Counted from the stretch's first letter, positions 10,425 to 23,371 are shown. The stretch: 64,000 nt of DNA from Streptomyces gardneri (GCF_006539185.1 NZ_BJMN01000014.1:148655-212654); one strand, 5' to 3'. Numbers and translations are program-made. The notes: generated from the letters alone by a model not told the origin.

Positions 10425-11570
10425 ATGACTGAGACTTCGCCCCCGCGCCCCCGCACCCAGCCCCTCCGGGTACTTGCCGCAATGTCCGGCGGTGTGGACT
10501 CCGCCGTCGCCGCCGCCCGGGCCGCCGAAGCAGGCCACGAGGTCACCGGCGTGCACCTCGCGCTGTCCGCGAACCCGCAGTCGTTCCGGACCGGAGCGCG
10601 CGGCTGCTGCACGATCGAGGACTCGCGCGACGCGCGCCGGGCCGCCGACGTCATCGGCATCCCGTTCTACGTGTGGGACCTCGCCGAGCGGTTCCGCGAG
10701 GACGTCGTCGACGACTTCGTCGCCGAGTACGAGGCGGGCCGCACCCCCAACCCCTGCCTCCGCTGCAACGAGAAGATCAAGTTCGCGGCGCTGCTCGACA
10801 AGGCCCTCGCCCTCGGCTTCGACGCCGTCTGCACCGGCCACTACGCCACGGTCGTCCTGGGCGACGACGGCACGCGCGAGCTGCACCGCGCCTCCGACAT
10901 GGCGAAGGACCAGTCGTACGTCCTCGGGGTGCTCGACGAGAAGCAGCTCGCGCACGCGATGTTCCCGCTCGGCGACACCCTCACCACCAAGGACGAGATC
11001 CGGGCGGAGGCCGAGCGGCGCGGGCTCGCGGTCGCGAAGAAGCCCGACAGCCACGACATCTGCTTCATCGCCGACGGCGACACCCAGGGCTTCCTCGCCT
11101 CCCGCCTGGGCAAGGCGGAGGGCGACATCGTCGACGAGGCCGGCACCAAGGTCGGCACCCACGAGGGCGCCTACGGCTTCACCGTCGGCCAGCGCAAGGG
11201 CCTGCGGATCGGCCACCCGGCCGCCGACGGCAAGCCCCGCTACGTCCTCGACATCTCGCCCGTGAACAACACCGTCACGGTCGGCCCCGTCGAGGCCCTG
11301 GACGTCACCGCCCTCACCGCGATCAAGCCCCGCTGGTGCGGCACGGCCCCCGAGGGCCCCGGCCGCTACACCGCCCAGCTGCGCGCCCACGGCGGCGAGA
11401 CCGAGGTGACGGCCGCCCTGGTGGACGGCCAGCTCACGGTCACCTTCGCCGAGCCGGTCCGCGGTGTCGCCCCCGGCCAGGCGATCGTGCTCTACGACGG
11501 CACGCGCGTCGTCGGCTCGGCGACGATCGCCACGACGACCCGCCGCACGACGCAGCCCACGCCCGCGTAA
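10425..11570 (+). CDS. mnmA: tRNA-specific 2-thiouridylase MnmA
   Basis: Adenylates U34 of Lys, Glu and Gln tRNAs and inserts sulfur to make 2-thiouridine, 381 aa. The PP-loop is MSGGVDSAV near residue 22. The two catalytic cysteines are in [12 protein letters not shown] and [30 protein letters not shown] and a C-terminal beta domain follow. The sulfur donor is probably the cysteine desulfurase upstream. The reading frame stays open far upstream across the antisense amidase, but the family starts about 20 residues before the PP-loop, and TACCCT at 10410-10415 is a -10 box placing the transcript start at or next to the ATG. Confidence 0.93.
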   Translation: MTETSPPRPRTQPLRVLAAMSGGVDSAVAAARAAEAGHEVTGVHLALSANPQSFRTGARGCCTIEDSRDARRAADVIGIPFYVWDLAERFREDVVDDFVAEYEAGRTPNPCLRCNEKIKFAALLDKALALGFDAVCTGHYATVVLGDDGTRELHRASDMAKDQSYVLGVLDEKQLAHAMFPLGDTLTTKDEIRAEAERRGLAVAKKPDSHDICFIADGDTQGFLASRLGKAEGDIVDEAGTKVGTHEGAYGFTVGQRKGLRIGHPAADGKPRYVLDISPVNNTVTVGPVEALDVTALTAIKPRWCGTAPEGPGRYTAQLRAHGGETEVTAALVDGQLTVTFAEPVRGVAPGQAIVLYDGTRVVGSATIATTTRRTTQPTPA

Positions 11571-11590
11571 CCGGGAGCCGGGCGGAGGCC

Positions 11591-12376
11591 CTACGCGGCC
11601 TCGCTCGTCTCCCGTTCCTCCGCCAGGAACTCCTCCAGGACCGGGGCCAGGACGTGCGGGGCCACCTCGTGCGTCTGGCCCGTCAGGGTCCGGTGACGGG
11701 CGCGGGGGAGCGCCGCCGTCAGGGCGCGGGCCGCTTGGCGCGCCCACGCCGGACTCGCGCCCCCGTCGACGACCAGCACGCGCGCGTGGACCCCGGCGAG
11801 ACGCCGGACCGGCACCGTCCCGTCGCCGAGCACGGCATGGTCGTACGCGAGGGTCGACGCCAGCGCGTCCCCGCCCGGCCACGCCTCCGCCGGTACGCCC
11901 CACTCCGCGAGGAACAGATCGAGGGCCGCGCCCCGCTGCCCCCGGCCGAGCAGCTCCGCGGCCCCGCCGTGCCGCGCGGCGGCCTCCGCCGAGTACGGCG
12001 GCTCGTACATCGCCACCGGCCCGGCCGAGAGCCCGGCGGCCACCGCGGCGAGCGCCAGGGCGCCCCCCGTGCCCACCCCGTACAGGGCAGCGCCGCTCCC
12101 CGCCTCCCCGGCCACCGCGGCCAGGTCCTCGATCTCCCGCTCCACCGCGTACGGCCCGGTGTCGCCGCTCCCGCCGCGCCCCCGCCGGTCGTACGTCACG
12201 ACCGAGAAGCGGCGGGCGAGGAGCCCGGCGAGGGGCCGCTCGCTCGCGGCCGTGCACAGGGGCCCGCTCACCAGGACCAGCGGCGGCCCCGCCCCGTCGC
12301 CGTACCTCTCGTACGCGATCGTCGTCCCGTCCCGTGACGTGACCCGTCCCCCGGCCCTGCCCAGCGTGTCGTCCAT
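11591..12376 (-). CDS. Alpha/beta-hydrolase fold protein without a nucleophile Ser
   Basis: Alpha/beta-hydrolase fold protein, 261 aa. The fold is clear: RDGTTIAYERYGDG strand pair, VLVSGPLC before the oxyanion loop, VVTYDRRGRGGSGD, a nucleophile-elbow position, a lid region, LVVDGGASP and a His in TGQTHEVAP. The elbow normally reads G-x-S-x-G; here it reads G-V-G-T-G, with GGC (Gly) at codon 102 where Ser would be. The usual acyl-enzyme chemistry is therefore unlikely unless another residue substitutes. It may be a pseudoenzyme or regulatory binder. It starts at ATG 12376, divergent from the LOG gene, and converges on mnmA with a 20-base gap. Confidence 0.75.
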   Translation of the reverse strand: MDDTLGRAGGRVTSRDGTTIAYERYGDGAGPPLVLVSGPLCTAASERPLAGLLARRFSVVTYDRRGRGGSGDTGPYAVEREIEDLAAVAGEAGSGAALYGVGTGGALALAAVAAGLSAGPVAMYEPPYSAEAAARHGGAAELLGRGQRGAALDLFLAEWGVPAEAWPGGDALASTLAYDHAVLGDGTVPVRRLAGVHARVLVVDGGASPAWARQAARALTAALPRARHRTLTGQTHEVAPHVLAPVLEEFLAEERETSEAA

Positions 12377-12421
12377 GGCAGTGCAGACCCGGACCGTCGC
12401 CGGAACTCATCGCCGCACGCG

Positions 12422-12443
12422 GGGAATTCCCGAAGAATCTTCG
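12422..12443. promoter_or_regulatory. Adjacent palindromes in a divergent promoter region
   Basis: GGGAATTCCC (12422-12431) abuts CGAAGA-A-TCTTCG (12431-12443). Both lie in the 98 bases between the divergent hydrolase-fold and LOG genes. The LOG -10 box TACGGT follows at 12462-12467. A shared operator is possible; no regulator is identified. Confidence 0.45.
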
Positions 12444-12474
12444 AAGCCGCTGGTCACCCCCTACGGTGGAGCGC

Positions 12475-13014
12475 ATGAACATCTGCGTCTTCCTCTCCGC
12501 CGCCGACCTCGACGAGCGGTACACGGCGCCGGCCCGCGAGTTCGCCGGACTCCTCGGCAAGGCCGGCCACACCCTCGTCTGGGGCGGCTCCGACACGGGC
12601 CTGATGAAGGTCGTCGCGGACGGCGCCCAGGAGGCGGGCGGCCGACTCGTCGGCGTCTCCGTCGACTTCCTCCAGCACAAGGCCCGCCCGGACACGGACG
12701 AGATGGTCGTCGCCCGGGACTTGGCCGAGCGCAAGGCCCTGCTCCTGGCGAAGTCCGACGCGATCGTGGTCATGGCCGGCGGCATCGGCACCCTCGACGA
12801 GGCCACCGAGATCCTTGAGCTGAAGAAGCACGGCAAGCACGCCAAGCCGGTGGTCCTGCTCAACACGGCGGGCTTCTACGACGGCCTGAAGATCCAGCTC
12901 CGCCGCATGGAGGACGAGGGGTTCCTGCCGGTCCCGCTGACCGACCTGGTGTTCTTCGCGGAGGACGGCCCGACGGCCCTCGCCCACCTGGAGGAGAGCC
13001 TGGGCGCGAGCTGA
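12475..13014 (+). CDS. LOG family protein (putative nucleoside 5'-monophosphate phosphoribohydrolase)
   Basis: Rossmann-like protein of the LOG / former lysine decarboxylase family, 179 aa; characterised members release cytokinin bases or other nucleobases from their 5'-monophosphates. The fold starts MNICVFLSAAD, with VWGGSDTGLM, an AERKALLLAKSDAIVVMAGG helix-strand unit, and the signature GGIGTLDEATE carrying the conserved Thr and Glu. The usual PGG is AGG here. The ATG at 12475 follows a TACGGT -10 box by seven bases; a GTG at 12466 is less likely. The natural substrate in bacteria of this type is uncertain. Confidence 0.82.
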   Translation: MNICVFLSAADLDERYTAPAREFAGLLGKAGHTLVWGGSDTGLMKVVADGAQEAGGRLVGVSVDFLQHKARPDTDEMVVARDLAERKALLLAKSDAIVVMAGGIGTLDEATEILELKKHGKHAKPVVLLNTAGFYDGLKIQLRRMEDEGFLPVPLTDLVFFAEDGPTALAHLEESLGAS

Positions 13015-13086
13015 GGCAGGTCTCGGAACGAGCCCGGACGAGCCTGGGGGAGAGCGCCGGCTCCCGCTGATGCGAGCATGGTGCCC

Positions 13087-13776
13087 ATGGCTACACATGT
13101 GATCACCGGAGCCGGTTCCGGCATCGGCGCGGCCGTCGCGCGCCGCCTCCACGCGCGCGGGGACGAACTCGTGCTGCACGCGCGCGACGCGGGGCGTGGC
13201 AAGGAGCTCGCCGCGCAGTTCCCGGGCGCGCGGACGCTCGTCGGGGACCTGGCCGACCCGGACCGGCTGTCCTGGGCCTTCTCGCACCAGAGCATGCCGG
13301 AGCGGGTGGACAGCCTCCTGCACATCGCGGGCGTCGTCGACCTCGGTCCCGTCGGGGACCTCACCCCGAAGACCTGGCACCACCAGCTCAACGTCAACCT
13401 GATCGCCCCGGCCGAGCTGACCCGGCACCTCCTGCCCCAGCTGCGGGTCTGCCAGGGCCACGTCGTCTTCGTGAACTCGGGCGCCGGGCTCGCCGCCCAC
13501 GCCGAGTGGAGCGCGTACGCCGCCTCCAAGCACGGCCTCAAGGCCCTCGCGGACTCCCTGCGCCACGAGGAGCACGCCAACGGCGTGCGGGTCACCTCCG
13601 TCTACCCGGGCCGCACCGCGAGCCCCATGCAGGCGAAGGTGCACCAGCAGGAGGGCAAGGAGTACGACGCGTCGAAGTGGATCGACCCGGAGTCGGTCGC
13701 GACCGCGATCCTCACCGCGATCGACCTGCCGCGCGACGCCGAGATCAACGACCTGACCGTCCGTCCGGGGCGATAG
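13087..13776 (+). CDS. Short-chain dehydrogenase/reductase (classical SDR)
   Basis: NAD(P)-dependent oxidoreductase of the classical SDR type, 229 aa. The cofactor motif is TGAGSGIG at the N-terminus, LVGDLADP marks the Asp-binding strand, LHIAGVV stands in place of NNAG, and the catalytic groups are Ser in VNSGAGL and YAASK (Tyr and Lys). The protein is shorter than most SDRs and its substrate is unknown. I chose ATG 13087 (MATHVITGAG); an ATG at 13078 would add three residues. The MetE-like gene begins two bases after its stop, so the two are probably co-transcribed. Confidence 0.82.
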   Translation: MATHVITGAGSGIGAAVARRLHARGDELVLHARDAGRGKELAAQFPGARTLVGDLADPDRLSWAFSHQSMPERVDSLLHIAGVVDLGPVGDLTPKTWHHQLNVNLIAPAELTRHLLPQLRVCQGHVVFVNSGAGLAAHAEWSAYAASKHGLKALADSLRHEEHANGVRVTSVYPGRTASPMQAKVHQQEGKEYDASKWIDPESVATAILTAIDLPRDAEINDLTVRPGR

Positions 13777-13778
13777 GC

Positions 13779-17008
<3,230 letters not shown>

Positions 17009-17318
17009 CCTCCGCCGACCCCGGGAAAGGTCACCCGTTCGGCGCATACCAGATCGTTACGGGTGGCCGGGTCGCATTCGGGCAAGAGAGGGAGAGCGCT
17101 GCCCGTCGGAGCCCTCGGCGGCCTACTGTGGTGACCGTGCGTCCTGTCCCGCACGTCCGAGCGAGGGCTGCCGGTCGTACGCGCCAGGACGAACGGCCCA
17201 GTGGCATGAGGAACGGCCGCCCGGTGGCGGCCGCATGGCGGACGGCCCGACGACGGACGGCCGCGCGAGCGCGGCCCATCGCACACCGACGGCATCGCCG
17301 CCTGTGAGAGGGACGGGA
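17009..17318. other. Spacer between ligA and the GGDEF-EAL gene
   Basis: A 310-base gap. A TACTGT -10-like hexamer is at 17124-17129. I see no terminator with long arms and no RNA gene. An ATG at 17235 could extend the next protein by 28 residues, but codon quality falls off there (CAT, ACA, GCA, CCT and AGA codons before the ATG at 17319). Confidence 0.4.
17132..17144. promoter_or_regulatory. Candidate BldD-type box upstream of the GGDEF-EAL gene
   Basis: TGACCGTGCGTCC matches 7 of the 9 fixed positions in the published BldD pattern TNACNC(A/T)GNGTNA, just after a TACTGT -10 candidate. BldD bound to cyclic di-GMP represses several cyclic-di-GMP genes in Streptomyces. The match is short and may be chance. 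Confidence 0.25.
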
Positions 17319-19445
17319 ATGGAACCGACCGAGAGCGTCGCCCCGGCCCCACGGCCGTACGGCCGTGTGGTCCCCACGGGCCTCACCTCCCGGCTGCCCG
17401 CAGCCGTGGTGGGCATCGCCGCCGTCGTGCTCGTCGTCGGCCTCCAGCGGGCCCTGAGCACCGGACACGGACTCTTCCCCGGCGGTGCCGCGGGCTGGTC
17501 CCTCGCCGTCCTCACCGGCCTCATCGTCGGTCACCTGGTCGCGCTCGGCCGCGACCGCTGGTGGGGCGGCACGGGCTCCGGCGCCGCCCTCACCCTCGCC
17601 GTGCTCCTGCTGTACGGCTGGGTGCCCGCCGGACTCGTCTCGCTGACCGTCGTCGCCCTCGTCGGCGCCGCCCGCCGGCACCGCTGGCGACAGGGCCTGC
17701 TGCACGGCGCCGCCGACGTCCTCGGGGTCGCCGCCGCCGCCCTCGTCCTCGCCGTCTTCGGGGACGTACCGACCGTCGAGGAGCCCTGGCAGCCCCTCGA
17801 CTGGACGATCGGGGACCTCCCGGAAGTCGTCCTCGCCGCGGCCGCCTACCTCGTGGTGACCCGGATCCTGCTGTGGTACACGCTCGCGCCCCAGGGCCGC
17901 GGACTGCCCACCATCGCCCGCACCGCCCTCCTCCGGCAGGGCCTCGTCGCCGTCGCCCTGCTCGGCATCGCGCCGCTCATCTGCGTCGTCGCCGCCACCC
18001 GGCCCGTCCTCCTGCCCCTCTTCGCCGTCCCCCTCATCGCCCTCGACTCCACCCTGTGGATCGCCCGGGCCCGCGCCGAGGAACAGCTGCGCGACCCGCT
18101 GACCGGGCTCCCCAACCGCCAGTGGCTCCTGGAGCGGGCCTGGACGGCCCTGGAGGAGGCCGAGGGCGAAGGCGCCCGCGCCGCCCTGGTCCTGATCGAC
18201 CTCGACCGCTTCCGCTCGGTCAACGACACCCTCGGGCACCTCGCGGGCGACCGGCTGCTCCTCCAGATCGCGGAACGGCTCCGCCTCGCCCTGCCCCACG
18301 GCGCCGAGGCCGCCCGGCTCGGCGGCGACGAGTTCGCCGTCCTGCTGCCCACCGCCGACTCCACCACCAGCGCCCAGCGCGTCGCCCGCCACCTCGTCGC
18401 CGAACTCTCCTCCCCGCTCGACCTCGACGGACTCACCCTCGTCCTGGAGGCCAGTGCGGGCGTCGCCGTCTTCCCCGACCACGCCCTCGACGCCGAGGGC
18501 CTGCTGCGCCGCGCCGACGTCGCCATGTACCAGGCCAAGCGGGACCGCACGGGCGTCGAGGTCTACGAGTCCAAGCGCGACTCCAACACCCCCGACCGCC
18601 TCGGCCTCCTCGGCGACCTGCGCCGCGCTCTCGACGCGGGCGAGGTCGAACTCCACTACCAGCCCAAGGTCCGCTTCGACGGCCAGGTCGCGGGCCTGGA
18701 GGCGCTCGTCCGCTGGGTCCATCCGGAGCGCGGGAAGGTCCCGCCGGACGAGTTCATCGCCATCGCCGAGTCCTCCGGCCTGATGCCCCACCTCACCGAG
18801 TACGTCCTGGAGACCGCCCTCGCGCAGGTGGCCCGCTGGCGCACCCAGGGCCTCAACGTCCCGGTCGCCGTGAACGTCTCGCCGCGCGACGTCCACACCC
18901 CCGGCTTCGCGGGCGCCGTCGCGGCCCGCCTCGCCCGCCACGGCGTCCCGGCCGGCGCCCTCCAGCTGGAGATAACGGAGCACGTGCTCCTGGAGGACCC
19001 CCAGCGGGCCGCCGACACGCTCAACGGCCTCACCGGCCACGGCGTCAAGATGTCCCTCGACGACTTCGGCACCGGCTACTCCTCCCTCGTCCACCTGCGC
19101 CGGCTGCCCGTCAGCGAACTGAAGATCGACCGCTCCTTCGTCGCCCGGCTCGCCGTCGACACCGAGGACGCCGAGATCGTCCGCTGCACCCTCGACCTCG
19201 CCCACTCCCTCGGCCTCCTCGTCGTGGCCGAGGGCGTGGAGGACGACGAGACCTGGGAGCGCCTCCGCGACCTGGGCTGCGACGCCGTCCAGGGCTGGCT
19301 GGTCGCCGCCGCGATGCCGCCCGCCGAGGCGACCGCCTGGCTCCTGGCCCGCGGCGAGCACGGCTGGCGCCGCCCCGCCGACATCGCCGCCGACCTCGCC
19401 GCCGAAGTGGACCTCGACCACCCCTCGGGCCAGGTCGTCCCGTAG
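17319..19445 (+). CDS. rmdB: Membrane GGDEF-EAL cyclic-di-GMP enzyme, RmdB-like
   Basis: Bifunctional-type cyclic-di-GMP protein, 708 aa: about seven membrane segments to residue 240, a GGDEF domain (RLGGDEF, motif at 335-339) and an EAL domain (EAL at 461-463). The EAL catalytic set looks complete: LEALVRW, VNVSPRD, EITEHVLL, DDFGTGYSS, KIDRSF and EGVE. The position of the RxxD inhibitory site before GGDEF reads PHGA, so product inhibition is probably lost. From its place right after ligA I take it as the RmdB-type phosphodiesterase of Streptomyces (S. coelicolor SCO5495, from memory), which affects morphology. GAGAGGGA precedes ATG 17319; ATG 17235 is the alternative. Confidence 0.82.
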   Translation: MEPTESVAPAPRPYGRVVPTGLTSRLPAAVVGIAAVVLVVGLQRALSTGHGLFPGGAAGWSLAVLTGLIVGHLVALGRDRWWGGTGSGAALTLAVLLLYGWVPAGLVSLTVVALVGAARRHRWRQGLLHGAADVLGVAAAALVLAVFGDVPTVEEPWQPLDWTIGDLPEVVLAAAAYLVVTRILLWYTLAPQGRGLPTIARTALLRQGLVAVALLGIAPLICVVAATRPVLLPLFAVPLIALDSTLWIARARAEEQLRDPLTGLPNRQWLLERAWTALEEAEGEGARAALVLIDLDRFRSVNDTLGHLAGDRLLLQIAERLRLALPHGAEAARLGGDEFAVLLPTADSTTSAQRVARHLVAELSSPLDLDGLTLVLEASAGVAVFPDHALDAEGLLRRADVAMYQAKRDRTGVEVYESKRDSNTPDRLGLLGDLRRALDAGEVELHYQPKVRFDGQVAGLEALVRWVHPERGKVPPDEFIAIAESSGLMPHLTEYVLETALAQVARWRTQGLNVPVAVNVSPRDVHTPGFAGAVAARLARHGVPAGALQLEITEHVLLEDPQRAADTLNGLTGHGVKMSLDDFGTGYSSLVHLRRLPVSELKIDRSFVARLAVDTEDAEIVRCTLDLAHSLGLLVVAEGVEDDETWERLRDLGCDAVQGWLVAAAMPPAEATAWLLARGEHGWRRPADIAADLAAEVDLDHPSGQVVP

Positions 19446-19496
19446 GACGTGTCACGCCCGGGGCCGACCGTTTCACGGGGAGCGGCACCGGCCCCA

Positions 19497-19502
19497 TAGG
19501 AT
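19497..19502 (+). promoter_or_regulatory. Probable -10 box for gatCAB
   Basis: TAGGAT matches TANNNT and would start transcription near 19509, leaving a leader of about 30 bases with GAGGA (19529-19533) before the gatC ATG. A TTTCAC hexamer at 19471-19476 is a weak -35 candidate. Confidence 0.4.
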
Positions 19503-19538
19503 GGACCAAACCATCAAGCTCACCCCGTGAGGAACCGC

Positions 19539-19835
19539 ATGCCTGGCATCACGCGCGAGGAGGTCGCCCACCTCGCACGGCTGGCGCGTCTGGAGCTGAA
19601 GGGCGAAGAACTCGATCACTTCGCCGGCCAGCTCGACGACATCATCGGCGCGGTCGCCCGCGTCTCCGAGGTCGCCGACCAAGACGTACCGCCGACCTCT
19701 CACCCGCTGCCGCTGACCAATGTCATGCGCGCGGACGAGGTCCGTCCGTCGCTCACCCCCGAGCAGGCGCTCTCCGGCGCCCCGGCCCAGGAGCAGCAGC
19801 GTTTCAAGGTGCCGCAGATCCTGGGGGAGGACTAA
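19539..19835 (+). CDS. gatC: Glu-tRNA(Gln)/Asp-tRNA(Asn) amidotransferase subunit C
   Basis: Small subunit of the GatCAB amidotransferase, 98 aa, which wraps around and stabilises GatA on GatB. It shows the usual order: [17 protein letters not shown] helix, [17 protein letters not shown] helix, then the extended [11 protein letters not shown] segment and a C-terminal FKVPQIL stretch ending near the GatA active site. GAGGA lies five bases before ATG 19539; the GTG at 19527 is part of that region and an unlikely start. gatA begins six bases after the stop. Confidence 0.93.
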   Translation: MPGITREEVAHLARLARLELKGEELDHFAGQLDDIIGAVARVSEVADQDVPPTSHPLPLTNVMRADEVRPSLTPEQALSGAPAQEQQRFKVPQILGED

Positions 19836-19841
19836 CAAGTC

Positions 19842-21341
19842 ATGACGGACAACAACATCATCAAGCTCACGGCCGCCGAGATCGCCGGGAAGATCGCCGC
19901 CGGCGAGCTCACCGCGGTCGAGGTGACCGAGGCCCACCTCGCCCGTATCGAGGCCGTCGACGAGAAGGTCCACGCCTTCCTGCACGTCGACCGCGAGGGC
20001 GCTCTCGCGCAGGCGCGCGCCGTCGACGAGAAGCGCGCCCGTGGCGAGAAGCTCGGCCCGCTGGCCGGCGTCCCGCTCGCACTCAAGGACATCTTCACCA
20101 CCGTCGGCATGCCGACGACCGTGGGCTCGAAGATCCTGGAGGGCTGGATCCCGCCGTACGACGCGACCCTGGTCAAGAACCTCAAGGCCGCCGACGTCGT
20201 CATCCTCGGCAAGACCAACATGGACGAGTTCGCGATGGGCTCCTCCACGGAGAACAGCGCCTACGGTCCGACCGGCAACCCCTGGGACCTGACCCGGATC
20301 CCCGGCGGCTCCGGCGGTGGCTCCTCGGCCGCCCTCGCCGCGTACGAGGCCCCGCTCGCCATCGGCACGGACACCGGCGGCTCCATCCGCCAGCCCGCCG
20401 CCGTCACCGGCACGGTCGGCGTCAAGCCGACCTACGGCGGCGTCTCCCGCTTCGGCATGGTGGCCTTCTCCTCCTCCCTCGACCAGGGCGGCCCCTGCGC
20501 CCGTACGGTCCTGGACGCGGCCCTCCTGCACGAGGCGATCGCCGGGCACGACCCGCTCGACTCGACCTCCATCGACGCCCCGGTCCCGCCGGTCGTCGAG
20601 GCCGCCCGGAACGGCTCGGTCGCCGGCATGCGCGTCGGCGTCGTCAAGCAGTTCCGCGGCGAGGGCTACCAGGCCGGTGTCGTGCAGCGCTTCGACGAGT
20701 CCGTCGAGCTGCTCAAGTCGCTGGGCGCCGAGATCGTCGAGCTGGACTGCCCGACCTTCGACCTCGCCCTGTCGGCGTACTACCTGATCGCGCCGTCCGA
20801 GTGCTCCTCGAACCTGGCCCGCTTCGACGCCATGCGCTACGGCCTCCGGGTCGGCGACGACGGCACGCGGTCCGCCGAGGACGTCACCGCCCTCACCCGT
20901 GAGGCCGGCTTCGGCGACGAGGTCAAGCGCCGCATCATCCTCGGTACGTACGCGCTGAGCTCCGGCTACTACGACGCGTACTACGGCTCGGCCCAGAAGG
21001 TCCGGACCCTCATCACCCGCGAGTTCGAGAAGGCCTTCGAGGAGGTGGACGTGATCGTCTCCCCGACGACCCCCACCACTGCCTTCCCGATCGGCGAGCG
21101 CGCCGACGACCCGATGGCGATGTACCTCGCGGACCTGTGCACCATCCCGACCAACCTGGCCGGCAACGCCGCGATGTCGCTGCCCTGCGGCCTCGCGCCC
21201 GAGGACGGTCTGCCGGTCGGCCTGCAGATCATCGCTCCCGCCATGAAGGACGACCGGCTGTACAAGGTCGGCGCCGCCGTCGAGGCCGCCTTCGTGGAAA
21301 AGTGGGGGCACCCGCTGCTTGAGGAGGCTCCGTCGCTGTGA
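19842..21341 (+). CDS. gatA: Glu-tRNA(Gln)/Asp-tRNA(Asn) amidotransferase subunit A
   Basis: Glutaminase subunit of GatCAB, 499 aa, releasing ammonia that converts Glu-tRNA(Gln) to Gln-tRNA(Gln). It is an amidase-signature enzyme: catalytic Lys82 in PLALKDIF, the cis-Ser and nucleophile Ser in the Gly/Ser-rich [11 protein letters not shown] and [11 protein letters not shown] segments, and a C-terminal region with [17 protein letters not shown]. The order gatC, gatA, small membrane gene, gatB is on one strand. The last bases overlap the GTG of the 80-aa gene by four, so the two are probably translationally coupled. Confidence 0.95.
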   Translation: MTDNNIIKLTAAEIAGKIAAGELTAVEVTEAHLARIEAVDEKVHAFLHVDREGALAQARAVDEKRARGEKLGPLAGVPLALKDIFTTVGMPTTVGSKILEGWIPPYDATLVKNLKAADVVILGKTNMDEFAMGSSTENSAYGPTGNPWDLTRIPGGSGGGSSAALAAYEAPLAIGTDTGGSIRQPAAVTGTVGVKPTYGGVSRFGMVAFSSSLDQGGPCARTVLDAALLHEAIAGHDPLDSTSIDAPVPPVVEAARNGSVAGMRVGVVKQFRGEGYQAGVVQRFDESVELLKSLGAEIVELDCPTFDLALSAYYLIAPSECSSNLARFDAMRYGLRVGDDGTRSAEDVTALTREAGFGDEVKRRIILGTYALSSGYYDAYYGSAQKVRTLITREFEKAFEEVDVIVSPTTPTTAFPIGERADDPMAMYLADLCTIPTNLAGNAAMSLPCGLAPEDGLPVGLQIIAPAMKDDRLYKVGAAVEAAFVEKWGHPLLEEAPSL

Positions 21342-21580
21342 GTGCCATGGCAAAGAAGGCCAAGAACTTCAAGAAGTCGAAGACCGGCGTCTACGTCTCG
21401 CTGGCCACCACCGCGTTCGGCGCCGTCAGTGTCGCCAAGCAGGCCAAGCTGGCCCGCAACGACAACGACACCCTGCGGCTGATCGACGCCGCCGTGTCCG
21501 CCGCCGCCATCGTTACCGGCCTGGCGATCCTCTACCGGGAGCTCAAGCGCCTGGGCGACGACGACGTCCTGCTGGGCTGA
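21338..21580 (+). CDS. Small membrane protein between gatA and gatB
   Basis: An 80-aa protein of no family I can name. A Lys-rich start ([14 protein letters not shown]) leads to two hydrophobic segments, [16 protein letters not shown] and [15 protein letters not shown], with a short charged linker, so it is probably a small two-pass or re-entrant membrane protein. The start is a GTG overlapping the gatA stop (GTGA); an ATG three codons later is the alternative. It keeps GC-rich third positions and sits between two essential genes of one operon, which argues for a real conserved gene. No role in tRNA amidation is known. Confidence 0.75.
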   Translation: MSAMAKKAKNFKKSKTGVYVSLATTAFGAVSVAKQAKLARNDNDTLRLIDAAVSAAAIVTGLAILYRELKRLGDDDVLLG

Positions 21581-21596
21581 GAGGGAAAGTCTCACC

Positions 21597-23108
21597 GTGA
21601 CTGTCACTGAACTGCTGTCGTACGACGCGGCCCTCGCGGCGTTCGACCCCGTCATGGGCCTGGAGGTCCATGTCGAGCTCGGCACCAAGACGAAGATGTT
21701 CTGCGGCTGCTCGACCGAGCTGGGCGCGGAGCCGAACTCGCAGACGTGCCCGACCTGCCTCGGCCTGCCCGGCTCGCTGCCGGTGGTCAACGCGATCGGC
21801 ATCGAGTCCGCGATCAAGATCGGTCTCGCGCTGAACTGCGAGATCGCCGAGTGGTGCCGCTTCGCCCGGAAGAACTACTTCTATCCGGACATGCCGAAGA
21901 ACTTCCAGACCTCCCAGTACGACGAGCCGATCGCCTTCAACGGCTACCTGGACGTCCAGCTGGAGGACGGCGAGATCTTCCGCGTGGAGATCGAGCGCGC
22001 CCACATGGAGGAGGACACCGGCAAGTCCACCCACATCGGTGGCGCGACCGGCCGCATCCACGGCGCCTCGCACTCCCTGCTCGACTACAACCGGGCCGGC
22101 ATCCCGCTCATCGAGATCGTCACCAAGCCGATCGAGGGCGCGGGCGAGCGGGCCCCCGAGGTCGCCAAGGCGTACGTCGCCGAGCTGCGCGAGCTGATCC
22201 GTGCCCTGGGCGTCTCCGAGGCGCGCATGGACAAGGGCCAGATGCGCTGCGACGTGAACCTGTCGCTGCGTCCGAACGGCACCAAGACCTTCGGCACCCG
22301 CTCGGAGACGAAGAACGTCAACTCGCTCCGTTCGGTGGAGCGTGCGGCGCGCTTCGAGATCCAGCGCCACGCGGCCGTGCTCACCTCCGGTGGCACGATC
22401 GTGCAGGAGACCCGTCACTTCCACGAGGACGACGGCTCCACCACCGCCGGCCGCATCAAGGACAACGCCGAGGACTACCGGTACTTCCCGGAGCCCGACC
22501 TCGTCCCCGTCGCCCCGGCCCGCGCGTGGGTCGAGGAGCTCCGGGGCGGTCTGCCCGAGCTGCCGCGCGTGCGCCGCAACCGGCTGCGCGAGGAGTGGGG
22601 CGTGTCCGAGCTGGACATGCAGTCCATCCTCAACGCGGGCGCGGTCGACTCGATCGTCGCCACGATCGAGGCGGGCGCGGACGCGACCTCGGCCCGCAAG
22701 TGGTGGATGGGCGAGCTCGCCCGTAACGCCAACGAGCAGGGCGTCTCGCTGGAGGAGCTGGCGATCACCCCGTCGGACGTGGCCCGGGTCTCGGCCCTGG
22801 TCGCCGCCGGCGATCTGAACGACAAGCTGGCCCGCCAGGTCATCGAGGGCGTTCTCGCCGGCGAGGGCACCCCGGACGAGGTCGTCGAGAAGCGCGGTCT
22901 GAAGGTCGTCTCCGACGACGGCGCGCTCGGCACGGCGGTCGACGAGGCCATCGCGGGCAACGCGGGCATCGCCGACAAGATCCGCGGCGGCAAGGTCGCC
23001 GCGGTCGGCGCCCTGGTGGGTGCGGTCATGAAGGCCACCCGCGGCCAGGCGGACGCGGCGAAGGTCAAGGACCTGATCCTGGAGAAGCTGGGCGTCAGCG
23101 AGGGCTGA
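21597..23108 (+). CDS. gatB: Glu-tRNA(Gln)/Asp-tRNA(Asn) amidotransferase subunit B
   Basis: tRNA-binding and kinase/transamidase subunit of GatCAB, 503 aa. The core reads [19 protein letters not shown], then [17 protein letters not shown], both typical with their Cys pairs, [29 protein letters not shown] and [15 protein letters not shown]. The C-terminal helical YqeY-like domain (about 360-503) includes [17 protein letters not shown] and ends [18 protein letters not shown]. Translation starts at a GTG with GAGGGAAAG about eight bases upstream. A long imperfect hairpin follows the stop and probably ends the operon. Confidence 0.95.
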   Translation: MTVTELLSYDAALAAFDPVMGLEVHVELGTKTKMFCGCSTELGAEPNSQTCPTCLGLPGSLPVVNAIGIESAIKIGLALNCEIAEWCRFARKNYFYPDMPKNFQTSQYDEPIAFNGYLDVQLEDGEIFRVEIERAHMEEDTGKSTHIGGATGRIHGASHSLLDYNRAGIPLIEIVTKPIEGAGERAPEVAKAYVAELRELIRALGVSEARMDKGQMRCDVNLSLRPNGTKTFGTRSETKNVNSLRSVERAARFEIQRHAAVLTSGGTIVQETRHFHEDDGSTTAGRIKDNAEDYRYFPEPDLVPVAPARAWVEELRGGLPELPRVRRNRLREEWGVSELDMQSILNAGAVDSIVATIEAGADATSARKWWMGELARNANEQGVSLEELAITPSDVARVSALVAAGDLNDKLARQVIEGVLAGEGTPDEVVEKRGLKVVSDDGALGTAVDEAIAGNAGIADKIRGGKVAAVGALVGAVMKATRGQADAAKVKDLILEKLGVSEG

Positions 23109-23133
23109 TCCTCCTGGGACCCGGTGGTACGAG

Positions 23134-23169
23134 GGGCGGTACGGCTGTCGCGAGACGGCGGTACCGCCC
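23134..23169 (+). terminator. Terminator of the gatCAB operon
   Basis: GGGCGGTAC (23134-23142) pairs with GTACCGCCC (23161-23169); after one mismatch the stem continues GCTGTC/GACGGC (one G.U) and closes on a GCGA tetraloop. It lies 25 bases after the gatB stop. Confidence 0.75.
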
Positions 23170-23371
23170 TTCGTCCGTGAAGGGTCCGCCGGGCCGTCGG
23201 CCCGCGATTCGGCGCCCCACACCTGAGCACTTGGACTTCCGTGACGACCTGATGGACGTTCACCACCGCGTCCCCGCCGGGTCTTCTCTGTGTCACCCCG
23301 CCTCACTACCGTCCCCGTCGTACCACCAATGGCTCGAAGGCGAACCATTGGCCGTCGACTGGAGGTCGGTC

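Noticed and set aside
17031..19421. Long minus-strand frame opposite the RmdB-like gene
   Set aside because: Composition is biased (Glu/Gly/Val/Asp-rich) and mirrors the GGDEF-EAL codons; no start signal or family motif.
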